Below, piece after piece: positions 44,317 through 55,640 of a DNA stretch of 64,000 nucleotides. A program made the position numbers and the translations under genes. The notes beneath the pieces were generated by a model. It saw only the letters and a program-made list of their open reading frames with translations, made no database searches and was not told the DNA's origin. Position 1 is the stretch's first letter. The number at the start of each line of letters is the position of its first letter. Source of the DNA: Mermis nigrescens (taxonomy: Eukaryota > Nematoda > Enoplea > Mermithida > Mermithidae); the NCBI GenBank assembly GCA_036768485.1, contig JAVLUZ010000154.1, forward strand, positions 37,586,042 through 37,650,041, read 5' to 3'.

Positions 44317-47112
44317 TTAGATACGCCCCTTGAGAAAAATGGATAAATCAAATTGTTTCAATTTCATCGTAAAAATGTTCGAATTAGCTGAGCAGATGAT
44401 ATCATCAGGCAAATAATTCCAGACAGAAATCACACGATTGCAAAATTCAAATTTTCTAACATTTTTGTTTACACGGTTAACGTAAAGTTTGCAAGAATTT
44501 ACAGCACGATTTGAGTTTACATTAAATGTGAAGAAGTCTTCAACAGGTAACAAATTATCCTTGATTATAGAGCGTGTCATTGATAAATCACTTTGCATTC
44601 TACGTAATTCGAGTCTCTCCAAGCCCAATTCCTTTAATCGGGCATCGTAGGAGATAGTTTTATCAGAAAAAATTCGTTTGGTAAATTTTCTTTGGACATT
44701 TTCAACATTATTTATGTCACATAACAGATAAGGATTCCAAACAGACGAACCATATTCCAAAATTGGTCGGACATAGGTTGTAAAGGCTTTTACTAACAAA
44801 GTTTTATCTCTTGAAACAAAACTCCGTAAAATCAAGTTTGCAATTCTCATGCCTTTTTTTACAATGTTTGTACAATGAGTTCTAGAAGATAAATCTTTAC
44901 TTATTAAGACACCAAGATCCTTCACCTCCGATATATCATGTGGGATTTCAAAATTATCTATACCGTAAGAGTGCTTGGGATTAGATTTTCCTAAATGCAA
45001 AACAAAACATTTGCTGAGTGAGATCTTAAGCTGCCAGATATCAGCCCACCTCTTAATATGCATTAGATCATTTTGCAAGTCCAAAAAATTGGAAGCTGAA
45101 TTAGATATTTTAACATCATCAGCAAATAGCGAAATTGAGCTGGTACTTTGAAAATCACATAAATCATTTATGAATAACAAAAAAAGGGTAGGGCCTAAAA
45201 CGCTACCCTGTGGCACCCCACTGGAAACAGGGAGCGGAAGAGACAATGAATCTCCAACTTTAACCCTTTGGGATCTATTACTCAAAAAGCATTTTAACCA
45301 ATTTAGGCAAAAACCACTTATGCCATAGGCAGCTAATTTTATAAGCAGTTTTTCATGCGAAACTGTATCAAAAGCTTTACAAAAATCGATATAAACAATA
45401 TCGATTGGGCAATTTTCATCAAGATTTTTGGACCACTGATTTTTGCACTTTAAAAGTTGCAGTGTACAAGATTTATTTTTTCTAAATCCAAACTGATTTT
45501 CAGAAAGCAAATTATTTTCATTTAAATGGGTAGTTAGGCTAATATTAATTATCGATTCCATGACCTTACACAGAACACAACAAAGGGACACGGGCCGATA
45601 GTTTTCTATGGATGATAAGTCACCTTTCTTAGGTATAGGCACAACAATAGCTTCCCTCCACAGGTCGGGGATGCACCCTGTCCTGTAAGAAACTTCAAAA
45701 ATTGACATCAAAGGTCTAACAAGGACTAATTTTAGCTTTTTCACAAAATATGCACACAGGCCATCAGGGCCAAGTGACAATGAAGGTTTTAGTCGATTTA
45801 GAGCATCCAAAATTGTAAATAAGTCAAATTTGCAAGAAACACTATGATTACGGTTAATTTTATCAGGAAATACAGGTAAAACATTATTGTCATTTACAAA
45901 ATTGTTGGCAAAATTTGTATTAAAAGCATTTGCTTTGTCTAAATCATCCACAATAGTGATGCCGTTGCTTTTCAACAATGGAATTTTCTTTTTATTATTT
46001 AATCGATCATTTACAAAAGAGAAAAAGTTTTTTAAATTATTCGACTTTAGTAACTTTCCTTCCTCATTTGCAAGATGTTCATTCATCAAAGTTTTTATAT
46101 TTTTGGTCAATTTCTTACATTTCTCTAACGTTTTAGCATCCCTATTAATTTTGTATTTTTTCCAAAGTTTACGCTTTGTAGCCTGCATTTTTCGTACAGA
46201 ATTTGGCAGAAGATTTCTGCGCATTTTCTTTTTCAGTGGAACGAATTCGGAAATAGCTGTGTTGAGAATGGACAAAAAAGCCTCGTAGAAATCATTAACA
46301 CTTACACAAGACGAAAAAATTTTTTCCCATTCAACAGATGCCAAGAAAGCTTCAATTGCTTGATAATTTGCCTTTTTGAAATCAAGCGTTATTAGATTTT
46401 CATCCTCATTGCTATTAAATGGCAAATTAAACGAAATTATTTCATGATCACTACTAGCAAAAGGTTCGTTAACAGAAACATTAAAAAGGAGTTCACGAGA
46501 TGTACTCAAAATAAGATCTAAAATATTTAGATTTCGGTTTGGTTCGTTTGTCATTAAATTGAGACCTAGGTTTACAAAACATTCATAAAATATTTGTGTA
46601 ACTGGGTTCCTGTATGCAGAATGAGAGGCAAAGTTTAGGTCAGGTAGGTTAAAATCGCCTAGTATTATGCATTTTTTCGTGTTTTCAATGTACTTTTCAA
46701 GAAAAAGACACAATTTTTGAGCATATTGAATATCATATTTTGGTGGCCTATAGCAAAGTATAAACCGCACATATTCATCATTGGAGTGAAGTTCACAAAT
46801 AAGAGTTTCAGGGCAATCAAATGGTTCCTTAAGAGTAATATTACAAATTTTCAGTGCATTTTTATACAATATAGCTACCCCACCACCTCTATAATCCAGC
46901 CTGTCACATCTATAAATGGAATAAACAGAAGAAGTACAAAGAAGACCATCAGAAATTGTATCATTTAACCAAGATTCTGTTACAAAAATGATATCGTAGG
47001 TTTCAGAAATGAGTAAAGCATGAAGTTCAGGTAATTTGTTCACTAGACTTCTAGCATTAAATAAGGCACAATTCAGTACATTTTTATCATTTTCATCATT
47101 TTTTGAAGTCAA
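44317..47112 (-). CDS. Retrotransposon ORF2: APE endonuclease + reverse transcriptase
   Basis: 931 residues, uninterrupted. The N-terminal apurinic-type endonuclease shows NARSL (19-23), TESWL (45-49, catalytic Glu), GDFNLPD (152-158) and SDH (221-223). Reverse transcriptase spans about 480-720: NYRPVSL (504-510), IDFCKAFD (575-582, first Asp), GVPQGSVLG (632-640), FADDV (663-667). The C-terminal region carries KAFTTYVRPILEYGSS and VQRKFTKRIF. These are features of the CR1/Jockey group. The protein would nick target DNA and copy its own RNA there. All catalytic residues seen are present, so it may be functional. No RNase H domain is evident. Confidence 0.95.
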   Translation of the reverse strand: MTSKNDENDKNVLNCALFNARSLVNKLPELHALLISETYDIIFVTESWLNDTISDGLLCTSSVYSIYRCDRLDYRGGGVAILYKNALKICNITLKEPFDCPETLICELHSNDEYVRFILCYRPPKYDIQYAQKLCLFLEKYIENTKKCIILGDFNLPDLNFASHSAYRNPVTQIFYECFVNLGLNLMTNEPNRNLNILDLILSTSRELLFNVSVNEPFASSDHEIISFNLPFNSNEDENLITLDFKKANYQAIEAFLASVEWEKIFSSCVSVNDFYEAFLSILNTAISEFVPLKKKMRRNLLPNSVRKMQATKRKLWKKYKINRDAKTLEKCKKLTKNIKTLMNEHLANEEGKLLKSNNLKNFFSFVNDRLNNKKKIPLLKSNGITIVDDLDKANAFNTNFANNFVNDNNVLPVFPDKINRNHSVSCKFDLFTILDALNRLKPSLSLGPDGLCAYFVKKLKLVLVRPLMSIFEVSYRTGCIPDLWREAIVVPIPKKGDLSSIENYRPVSLCCVLCKVMESIINISLTTHLNENNLLSENQFGFRKNKSCTLQLLKCKNQWSKNLDENCPIDIVYIDFCKAFDTVSHEKLLIKLAAYGISGFCLNWLKCFLSNRSQRVKVGDSLSLPLPVSSGVPQGSVLGPTLFLLFINDLCDFQSTSSISLFADDVKISNSASNFLDLQNDLMHIKRWADIWQLKISLSKCFVLHLGKSNPKHSYGIDNFEIPHDISEVKDLGVLISKDLSSRTHCTNIVKKGMRIANLILRSFVSRDKTLLVKAFTTYVRPILEYGSSVWNPYLLCDINNVENVQRKFTKRIFSDKTISYDARLKELGLERLELRRMQSDLSMTRSIIKDNLLPVEDFFTFNVNSNRAVNSCKLYVNRVNKNVRKFEFCNRVISVWNYLPDDIICSANSNIFTMKLKQFDLSIFLKGRI

Positions 47113-47139
47113 ATCGGGTTTAACAGGGGCGTTAACTCC

Positions 47140-48054
47140 CTAAGGGCGAGGCATGCGCACTTTATATTGTTTCAATTCATACGAGTTACGGTCAATAAAC
47201 CAATTTTCCTCGCCCGCGTCCCGTTTTTCCTTCAAATCAGCATTCAATCGACGGAGAGCCTCACGTTGTTGCCAGGTGCGATCCGGCCGGGCGTAGATTT
47301 TGGATTTACGCCCCTTATCCGCGTATTTGGTGGCCAACTGAATCAACTCGGCCCTGGAGGACTCCGAGTCGCACTTGACCTTGATGATGCGGGGCAAGGT
47401 GGTGCCATCCTTGTACGATTTGACCTCCGGGCCGGAGCGCCGAATGCCGACGATTTTTTTGGGATCGAACCCGGCGGTGGTGACGTACTGCTTCACGTCG
47501 TCCTCCAAGCTGCTGTCGTCGCCAATGGGAACGAAATTCTCCAGGACGACGGTGGTTTTCTTGGAATCTGCCTCCAAGGCGTCCTTCACTGCCGAAACGA
47601 CCACTTTGTTGATGTCGATATCGGCCATCCGTGGCGGCCTCATAGGCGCGAAGTTAGGTGCCGCGAAATTAGGAGCCGTGAAACGCGGTGCCTGCGATTG
47701 GGTGACCTGCTTGGCTAAAGAGTCCAACTGTTCTTTAATAGACGCTTCGAGAGAGTCAAAGCGATTTTCCAAAGTGGAAACTTTCTGCTCCACTGTCAAA
47801 AGTTTCTTACCAACCGGTAAGCACATCGGGCAGAGAAACAGCTGGTCCAACAGTGCCAAGACGCTGTATTGGGCGTCGTTCAAACCTACGCAAGCCGTGT
47901 GAAACCAACAGTGGCAAAGGTCGCATTGAATCCCCTTGGAATTCGGGTCGACCGCTTCGTCGCATTTCGGGCATTTGCACACTTTATCCGAAGCCAATTT
48001 CACTTTACGACCCATTGGAAGACGCGGGTAGCGAATTAATCCTTGATGTTTCAC
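47140..48054 (-). CDS. Retrotransposon ORF1 protein with PHD-type zinc finger
   Basis: 304 residues. A C4HC3 PHD-like finger occupies residues 28-78 (C28, C31, C44, C47, H52, C55, C75, C78), then a short coiled-coil-like stretch (TVEQKVSTLENRFDSLEASI), a proline/alanine linker and a C-terminal domain (VVLENFVPIGDDSSLEDDV ... IYARPDRTWQQREALRRLN) of the kind found in ORF1 proteins of CR1-like elements, expected to bind the element RNA. It is more GC-rich than ORF2 and than all nearby DNA. The start could be Met1 or Met14 (MGRKVKL). It lies 27 bp upstream of ORF2. Confidence 0.9.
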   Translation of the reverse strand: MKHQGLIRYPRLPMGRKVKLASDKVCKCPKCDEAVDPNSKGIQCDLCHCWFHTACVGLNDAQYSVLALLDQLFLCPMCLPVGKKLLTVEQKVSTLENRFDSLEASIKEQLDSLAKQVTQSQAPRFTAPNFAAPNFAPMRPPRMADIDINKVVVSAVKDALEADSKKTTVVLENFVPIGDDSSLEDDVKQYVTTAGFDPKKIVGIRRSGPEVKSYKDGTTLPRIIKVKCDSESSRAELIQLATKYADKGRKSKIYARPDRTWQQREALRRLNADLKEKRDAGEENWFIDRNSYELKQYKVRMPRP

Positions 48055-48359
48055 ACAAAGTATTTTATGAAATTATATACAAGTAACTAACTACAGTAAG
48101 TACAGTAAGGAGGTTAACGTATGATAATCAATATAACTTGCTGTTAAATTTCGAAAATAATCCTAAATTCTCCTAGATTTTCAGGATTCCACTGAATTCT
48201 CCTGACATTTTAAAATTCTCCTGCATTCTCCTGCATGTTAACAACTTCTCCAGAAATTTCTCCTGAAAAGCCCATTCTCCTGCTCCTGCTCCCGAAAACT
48301 TTAGATTCGCCTGAATTCAGGAGAACTCCTGCACCTGGCAAGGCAACCCTGTTGCCAGT

Positions 48360-49079
48360 TCTATCAGGAACTTTCAGTACCTACAGTATTAAATTTTAAA
48401 ACTTAAAATCTGTAAGGTATTTCTCACTTGCTTTTCGTAATTTAATATACGATGGTGACTTTCGGGGGCAAATAAATGTTAACCAATTTTATCAGTCGAA
48501 AACAGAACTTTCGCCTTACTGCAGCACTCAATTTCTTTATTGCTAGGGTAGGAGACGAATCAGCTAAGAAATATGAGTGTGTTGTTTGACTATGCAATCA
48601 TAGCTTTCTGAATAGCTTCAAGCATTAAAATTATAATAAACTTCATGCTAACCTTATTTTACAAATATTATCCTTTTGGAATGCCAATATAACGCATGGT
48701 GTCTACATATGCAGTCAGCTGATGCGCGCACGCATGTAGGTGCATGCATGCGTATTCACATATTTACTTACATGATGAATGCGAATATAAAATTATCTTC
48801 ATACGTGAAAGACTCTCCTTATAGAGAGGATATTAACTTTACGCACTATTCGTTTAATAGCTTTGTACTGTATTTTCCTATTTTTTCCGATTGTATTCGC
48901 AGAGAGGACTGACTGAGAACGAGATTGAGAATTCGATGTACCAAAAAGTAGAAAACAAGGCAAAACATAATCAAGCAAATAATTGTTTAGTGGAAAATCA
49001 AAAGATAGTAATAAAACGTACGGTCAAAAGAATAAAAGCGTACAGCAAAAGGCGATGAGCGAGTCATGAAAATGACGAT
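48360..49079. other. Intergenic, no gene seen
   Basis: AT-rich, no supported gene. The right part is probably the 3' UTR of the retrotransposon copy ending at 49080. Confidence 0.45.
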
Positions 49080-50813
49080 TTAAGCCCGCCCTATGATAAA
49101 TTTGGATAAGTCGACATCAATTAATCTAGATTTGAATATATTTAAGTTAGGGGAAGAGACTACAAAATCAGGTGGGTGATTCCAAACAGAGATATATTTA
49201 TAGAAAAAGTCAAATTTTTGTAAATTAGAACGGACAAGAGGAACAACTAGCTTGAAACGATTTGTGCAGCGAGTAGTATTTCGATTAAGCACAAAAAAAT
49301 CTGTCATGGAATGGAAAGACAAGATTTTTGACTAATAATTTGATACATCATACATAGGCAAATATGAAGGCGACGTAATTCTAATCGACACAAGTTAAGT
49401 TGGTTAAGGCGTTCGTCGTAAGAAAGAGGGCTATGATATCCAACTATGTATTTAGTAAATTTACGCTGAAGAGCCTCCAACCTGTTGATATCACTAATAT
49501 AAGAGGGGTTCCATAAAGCACAGGAATATTCAAGGATCGGTCTGACGTAAACAATGAAGGCCTTTACGAGATTATTTTTATCACGCGAAAAGAAGGATTT
49601 TCTAATTAAGATAGATCTCAAGAAAGCTTTCTTGATAATACTGTTGTAATGTTCCCTTAAATTTCAGGTTGTGCGAAATTAGCACTCCCAGATCGCGAAC
49701 ATAGACAGAATCGTTCGTAATAACTTGTGTATTGAGTGTATATGACAATTTAGGATTATTTTTGCCCAAATATAGAACTGTGCATTTAGAATATGATATT
49801 GGTAAACAATTTCTGGTGGCCCAAATGGAAATTCCATCTAAATCGGTCTGAAGTGTTTGATAATTGCAGGAAAGATTGAATATTTTTAGGTCATCCGCGA
49901 ACATAAAAGTCGAACTTGACAAGTAATCAAAGATATCATTTATAAGAATCAAAAACAACGTTGGTCCAAGAATGGACCCTTGAATAACTCCACTTGTAAC
50001 ATCGGCATAATCTGAAAAACACTGATTAACGCGAACACACTGAATACGATTAGATAGAAAAGCTTTTAACCAATTAAACAGGTGTTGTTGAATACCGTAA
50101 CTAGTTAATTTAACAAGAAGTTTAGATATGTCGACTTTGTCAAAAGCTTTAGCAAAGTCAATATAAATAATATCAACGGTTTCTTTACATTCCAGTGATT
50201 TAACCCAAGAATGTTTACAATTTAATAGTTGCAATTCGCAAGATTTATGTTTTTGGAAACCATATTGAAAAGGTGGTATTAACTTATTAGTAGATAAATA
50301 AATTGATAGTTGAGTATTAATAATACTTTCCATTATCTTACAAGTTGAGCAACATAAAGAAACAGGACGATAATTTTCAGTCAATGAGGGGTCACCCTTT
50401 TTAATTATAGGTACAACGTAAGCCTCCCTCCAAATGTCTGGGATATCACCTGATAAAAAAGAAACAGTAAAAATACTGATAAGGGGTTTAAGAAGATAAT
50501 AAGCTAATTTTTTAACAAAAAAGTTACTTAAACCATCAGGCGCTGTCGAAGTTGAGTTTTTCATCTTAGCAATCGCCCGTGAGACATTATTTTCGTCAAA
50601 GACGATGTTTGAAATAGAAAAATCGCCCCGCTTCTGAAAAACAAAAGAATCGTTAATATCATCATTGGTAAATATGGAAGAAAAGTAATGATTGAACATA
50701 TTAGTTTTACAATGAAGATCAGTAAGAAAGATAGCGTAAGAAATATATAGTAAGAAAGATAACATATTAAAGATAAGAAAGATAGCGCATTCGATTAAAC
50801 AAAGCAGACACAT
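49080..50813 (-). pseudogene. CR1/Jockey-group ORF2, frameshifted and 5'-truncated
   Basis: Three minus-strand pieces in different frames: 50813-49602 (RT: NYRPVSLCC, IDFAKAFDKVD, SGVIQGSILG, MFADDLKIF), 49621-49304 (YVRPILEYSCALWNPSYISD) and 49322-49080 (ending FIIGRA). Two frameshifts break it. The RT motif reads GVIQGS instead of GVPQGS. The endonuclease is missing; upstream is a short repeat of AAGAAAGATA words. It is more diverged from the intact copy than the 33 kb fragment is. Confidence 0.9.
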
Positions 50814-51684
50814 CGATCAATTTGGAAATCTGTTCTCGCATCCAGTAAGTAGTTACTGTGAAAAGAGGGTAAACGCTGGAAAATGAAAATTGAAAATGGG
50901 CTTAAGCCGGAAAATATAAAATGGAAACGGAAAATGGAAAATTTTCCATTTCCGAATTTTTTCACACAAAACGGTTCTTTTTTGAAAGAAAGTTAAAATC
51001 GAGTACTTCCTATATTTTGATGTCTTTTCTTTAGTTGGAATTTCGTATCCATGTTCAAAATCGAAAATCGCCCGAAATAAAAAAAATGGGTAACAAAAAA
51101 ATCTGGAAAATGGAAAATTCTTCATTTTCGAATTTTTTTCACGGAAAACGGTTCTTTTATAGAGATTTTTTTACCGCATAACGTACATTTTTCCATTTTC
51201 CGGCGATTTTCCACCTTGGCCTAGGATACGAAATCTCAACCTACAGATATCAAAATATCCATGATTTTAGCTTAATCTTTCATAAAAGAACGATTTGCCA
51301 TGAAAAATTTGTTTAATTTTTGTTTGATTCGCGCAGTGTATGTAACAAAATTGCTGATTTGCATACACTTATGATTTGATTTTTATTACTGAAACATGGT
51401 AGGTTGACTGATACTTTTAGTGATTCTTTGTTAGTTGCAAATCTTGGTTATTAAGTTATTAGAAACGATCGTGAAAAAGAGCGGGTAAAGGGGTCTGTAT
51501 TATCTTCAAAAAAAATTTGTTCTGAGATCAGTTAATACTTTCTCCATTAACTGTACTGCTGAAATTATTGCCTGCGATCTTTTATTGTTTCAATTCTATA
51601 TAGGTTCATTTTGTGCCATAGACCTAATTATTCTCTACACGACAAACAAAATCAAGATTTTTTAAATCTTTTAAATATATAATA

Positions 51685-51935
51685 ATATAATAATAATATT
51701 TTATTAGCAATTACTGCCGTAGAAAATGCAATAGAAATTACATGAAAGAGGATATAATAAAAGATGTCGAAGGAACGAAAGAACGTTTATCAGCATAGCA
51801 TAGTAATGGCTGAGACGTACTGGCGGATCGCGCTCACGTACGCCCCTTTAGAAACTCATCTAAACAAAGTTTAGAAATCAAACCCTTAAACCGTTTAAAA
51901 GATTCACAATCAACAATACTTTGGGGCAAGTATTC
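51685..51935 (-). repeat. 3' end of a CR1-like retrotransposon
   Basis: Second copy of the 38690-38935 sequence (AGCAATTACTGCCGTAGAAA, GAACGTTTATCAGCATAGCA) with a (TTA)n tail at 51690 and the last ORF codons at about 51840-51925. Confidence 0.75.
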
Positions 51936-51989
51936 CAGATTCTAGCCGTCCTGTTTGCTTGATTGTAGTAATATTATATTGTATTGCTT

Positions 51990-54100
51990 GATTGTAGTAA
52001 AACCCTTATTGCTTTTGGTAATTTCAATCTACCGGATATTAAATGGAATAAAACTGATGTATTATCTTAAAATAGTATGTCTTTCAATTTTTTCGAAACC
52101 GTTGATAATACATAGCTATGGATTATATCAACATGTATATACTACATCACCTTACCTTGGGTCAAAATATTCTAGATTAATTATTTACATCTGATAAATC
52201 ATTGATTATTGATTGCAAAACGACCTCCTTTTGCTACAAGTGATCGTGATTCTCTTATTTTAAAAATTTTACTACCGTTCGAAGTCAGGCGACAAGTAGA
52301 TTAAGCTGATTATGAATCTATGTTCACTTTTCTTGCCAACAATCAGTGGCCATTGACCTTTTCTACTTGTGTGACAATAGACAATTTTTATAATCGTTTT
52401 TTATCGGTGATTCAATATCTTATAGATTCTTTTGTTCCCTTTCTCAAGCCTGGTAGAGTTAATAAATATCCCAAAAATATAAGACCACTGTTGTCTAAGA
52501 AACTAAAATTCTGGAGAAAATTAAATGTGATCCTATGTTCAGGAATACTTACTCTAAATACAGTAGACTTGTGAGGAAAGCGATAAAGGAATATTATTGT
52601 GCACAGGAACGTAAACTGTTAAAAAAGGATCCGATCCTAAGCATTTTTATCATTTTATTAATACTGAGAAAAAATTTTTTTCATATTATCAAAAGATTAT
52701 GTCCATTTATTGTTGAGCCTTTTAGTTCTATTTTCGAAGTTCATATCGAAGTGGTGAATTACCTTCATGTTGGAAAAAATGTGATTGCAGTACCTACCTA
52801 TTTTTAAGAAGGGTGATTATTCTTCAGTTGAAAATTACCGTCCAATATCTCTTTGTTGCGTCACTTGTAAAATTATGGAGCATATTATAAATAGAGCTTT
52901 AATTGCTTCTTTTAAGTTGAAAACTAATTTCTTTTCATGGCAGTTTGGTTTTCAAAAGGGAAAGTCACGTGAAACTCAGCTTTTGAAGTGCACAAACATG
53001 TGGGTTAAATCACTTAACGCATCTATTCCTATTGGTGTTGTTTATGTCGATTTCAGTAAAGCCCTCGACTCTATCGTTTATTCTAAATTGATAGAGAAGT
53101 TGAAGCATTATGGGATAAATGAAATGCTAATAAAATGGTCAACTTCTTTTTCGATAAATTGTATATAAAAAGTCAAAATGTTTGACGCTTTTTTGATCGG
53201 AAACCAGTTATTAGTGGCATACCTCAAGGTAGCGTTTTAGGACCCTCTTTGTTTTTGTTGTTTGTCAACGATTTCGTTCAAGCTGTTGAGCATAGTGAAG
53301 TCTTTTCTTTACTGATGATTTGAAGCTGTTTTATTTTTCTCCAAATCATACTTTGTTGCAAAAAAAATTTAGATAAGCTGGTTTCCTGGTCTGAAGAAAA
53401 TCAGTCAAGCATATCTCTCCCTGAATGTTCTGTGTTATATCGAGGATATGCTAATCCTAAAGTTACATATCACGTAAACCATTTTTTGTCCTCTGACGCA
53501 GGTTTCTCTATTCGAGATCTAGGTGTTTCCTTAACAACAAACTTATCATCTAGTTGTCATTGTACTAATATATGAGCAAAAGCTTTGAAAATGAGTGCTT
53601 TGATTTTCAAATGTTTCAAATCAGGTGATCTAAAAATGTTCGTTCTTGCTTTTAAGAATTATATTTGGCATATAGTAGAGTATGCTCCAAGTGTATGGAG
53701 CCCCTGTTTGCTTTCTGATATCAACAGGGTTGAACGGGTACAGCGAAAATTTACTAAAAGGTTAGTTGGATATTTAGGACTTTCTTATGATGACAGGCTA
53801 AAAGCCTTAAATTAAGAGAGGCTTGAACTCCGTAGAATTTATTTTGATTTAATTGTTACGTATAATATTATTTATAATAACCTTCTGAAGATTTTTAAAA
53901 GTTTTATGTTTATTCACGTACTAGGAATGCATTTGCAAATCAGATCAATCTAGGAAAATTTCGACTTGATTGTAAAAAGTATTGTTTTGCTACTAGATCA
54001 GCTAGAATTTGGGACGATTCTCCACAATATATTCGAAATTCTCCAAAGGTTGAGACATTTAAGAGAAATTTTAAAAGGCTGATTTCGGGAATTCTTTGAT
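51990..54100 (+). pseudogene. CR1/Jockey-group ORF2, heavily decayed, plus strand
   Basis: Pieces in several frames can be followed in order: GNFNLPDIKWN of the endonuclease (about 52010), FSTCVTIDNFYNRFLSVIQY (52350), KKGDYSSVENYRPISLCC (52805) and VDFSKALDSIVYSKL of RT (53045), IPQGSVLGPSLFLLFVNDF (53217), YIWHIVEYAPSVWSP (53660), then a C-terminal end near 54098. The FADD motif region (53300) is frameshifted. Many stops; dead. The 3' UTR runs to AATAAA near 54218. Confidence 0.85.
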
Positions 54101-54853
54101 GGGGCACACGTGAGCGCAATTTATTTGCCTGTGTGTCCAGGACATTTCGCATTTTACACTATGCTATTTTATTTTCCTTGCGACTTTGTTTTACCCTTGT
54201 TGTGTTTTTTTCCGAATAAAGCATTAGTATTAAATTCGAAAATAAAAAAGTTTCCATTTTCCGTACTTCTATTTTCTAATTTTATCCATCGGTGATTTTC
54301 CGTCTTGGCAGTGGATACAAAATTTAAACGAAAGACATTAAAATATCCACGATTTTAGCTTAATCTTTCATGAAAGACCTATTTTCCATGAAAAAATTCA
54401 AAAATGGAAAGTTTTCCATTTTTCGTTGATTGTCCACCTTGACCATGAATACCAAATCTCACTTAAAGACATCAAAAAATCCACGATTTTAGCTTAATCT
54501 TTCATAGAAGAACCGTTTTCCGTGAAAAAATCGAAAATGGGAAATTTTTAATTTTCCGTTTCCATTTTGGATGTCCGGATTTTACCCATTTTCCATTTTC
54601 CATTTCTGGCTTTTACCCATTTCCCATTTTCCATTTCCGAATTTTACTCATTTTCCATTTCCGGATTTTACCCATTTTTCATTTTCAATTTCCGGATTTT
54701 ACCCATTTTCCGTTTCCGGATATTACCCACGCCCGTTACTGTACACCGTTTTTCTTTTTTTCCGCGTTCGATGTATTTTGAGAGTTAAAATTTCGAGACG
54801 TTTGCGCGAAACATGTTAAAATTTGAAATTCTTGACATTCCTTGTTAAGTATG

Positions 54854-55224
54854 CACTGGCGTAGCCAATGGGGGAAGGGGGATTTCGGCGGGTTCAAGAA
54901 CTGAGCAATATGATTGCATGATGCTGTTCTGCGACGTAAAATCAAAAAAAACCGGCGCTTCGTGCCGGTTTCTTCTAGGTTTTAGCAGTTTCTATCGTTT
55001 TATTGCAGGATATGTCAAAAAATTAGCGCTTTGCGCATTATAAGCATTTTTCAGTTGAAAACGTAAAAAATTTCGAAAAAAAATTTTATTGCCTTAATAG
55101 TGTAGGACGATGTGAATAGCCACAAAAAACACATGATTCAACGACCTGGCCCGTTTTCACAGGTTTTTGAGATGAAAATAATTATTTGGATTCCCCTCTG
55201 GCGAAAATCCTGGCTACGCCTATC
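54854..55224. mobile_element. hAT-like MITE, family G
   Basis: 371 bp from CACTGGCGTAGCCA to TGGCTACGCCTATC with flanks TAAGTATG / TAATTATG (7 of 8). Decayed hairpins GGCGCTTCGTGCC (54954) and AGCGCTTTGCGC. A lone end of the same family (TGGCTATGCCAGTG) lies near 29428. Confidence 0.78.
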
Positions 55225-55430
55225 TAATTATGGATCAAATAATCAAAAATGCCCGATTTTTGATCTAAAAAGTGTGAAAAGGCGGAAATTTTTCTGCGCT
55301 TCGCGCCAAAGTTTTTGGACCATCGCATCGAACTAATTTTTGGACCCGGACCCGCTATCTGAAAAATATGAGACCCGCACTCGATATTCCAAAAAATCTG
55401 AACTCTTTGCATCCCTACTACATATGGACA

Positions 55431-55640
55431 AGCCCGTATCCAGGGGTAGGATAGGGGGTACGTGCCCCCCTCTGAAATGAAATCCCAGAATATTTTTTTC
55501 CTCTACTCCCTCCTTGCTTTATTAGACAAAAGTCGCAAAAAATTTTCGGCGCTTTGCACCGAATTTTACAATTATAATTAGTCTATTTAGTCCTAAGCGC
55601 GCGGTTTGAAGACTCAATTTTTTAATTTTATACAGCCCAA
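55431..55640. repeat. Family H left-end fragment
   Basis: CAAGCCCGTATCCAGGGG then CGTGCCCCCC and TTTAGTCCTAAGCGCGCGG, matching the start of 15023 and 28087. The right end is missing. Confidence 0.6.

Larger units (their letters stand above)
44077..48110 (-). mobile_element. Non-LTR retrotransposon with both ORFs open, CR1/Jockey group
   Basis: About 4.0 kb on the minus strand: 5' end near 48060-48110, ORF1 (48054-47140), 27 bp gap, ORF2 (47112-44317), 3' UTR with AATAAATC and a (TTTC)n tail at 44077-44093. It is the only copy in the window with both ORFs open and thus the youngest or most recently active. No clear TSD was found. It is inserted near the right end of the 7.8 kb hAT-like element. 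Confidence 0.85.
40584..48351. mobile_element. 7.8 kb hAT-like element with CTCCTG subterminal repeats
   Basis: Starts CAGTGTTGCCAGGT, ends CACCTGGCAAGGCAACCCTG, flanked by an exact 8-bp TSD TTGCCAGT (40576-40583, 48352-48359). ATTCTCCTG words occur about five times in 40609-40690 and at least six times in 48160-48290, all on the same strand. It contains a 122-residue ORF of no known family, a dimeric family A MITE, a foldback element, a hairpin array and a retrotransposon with both ORFs open. No transposase was recognised. Only 33 bp separate it from the element ending at 40550. Confidence 0.87.
50858..54755. mobile_element. Possible hAT-like element with GGAAAATGG subterminal repeats
   Basis: The left side (50870-51200) is packed with GGAAAATGGAAA words, the right side (54240-54735) with the inverse TTTTCCATTTTCC, ending TACCCACGCCCGTTACTG. 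Unlike the other large elements these repeats are mostly inverted. Left end and TSD could not be fixed. Two retrotransposon pieces fill the middle. Confidence 0.4.

Noticed and set aside
47167..47902. Plus-strand ORFs of 183 and 175 residues
   Set aside because: They are antisense to the GC-rich retrotransposon ORF1, which has the zinc finger and RNA-binding features.
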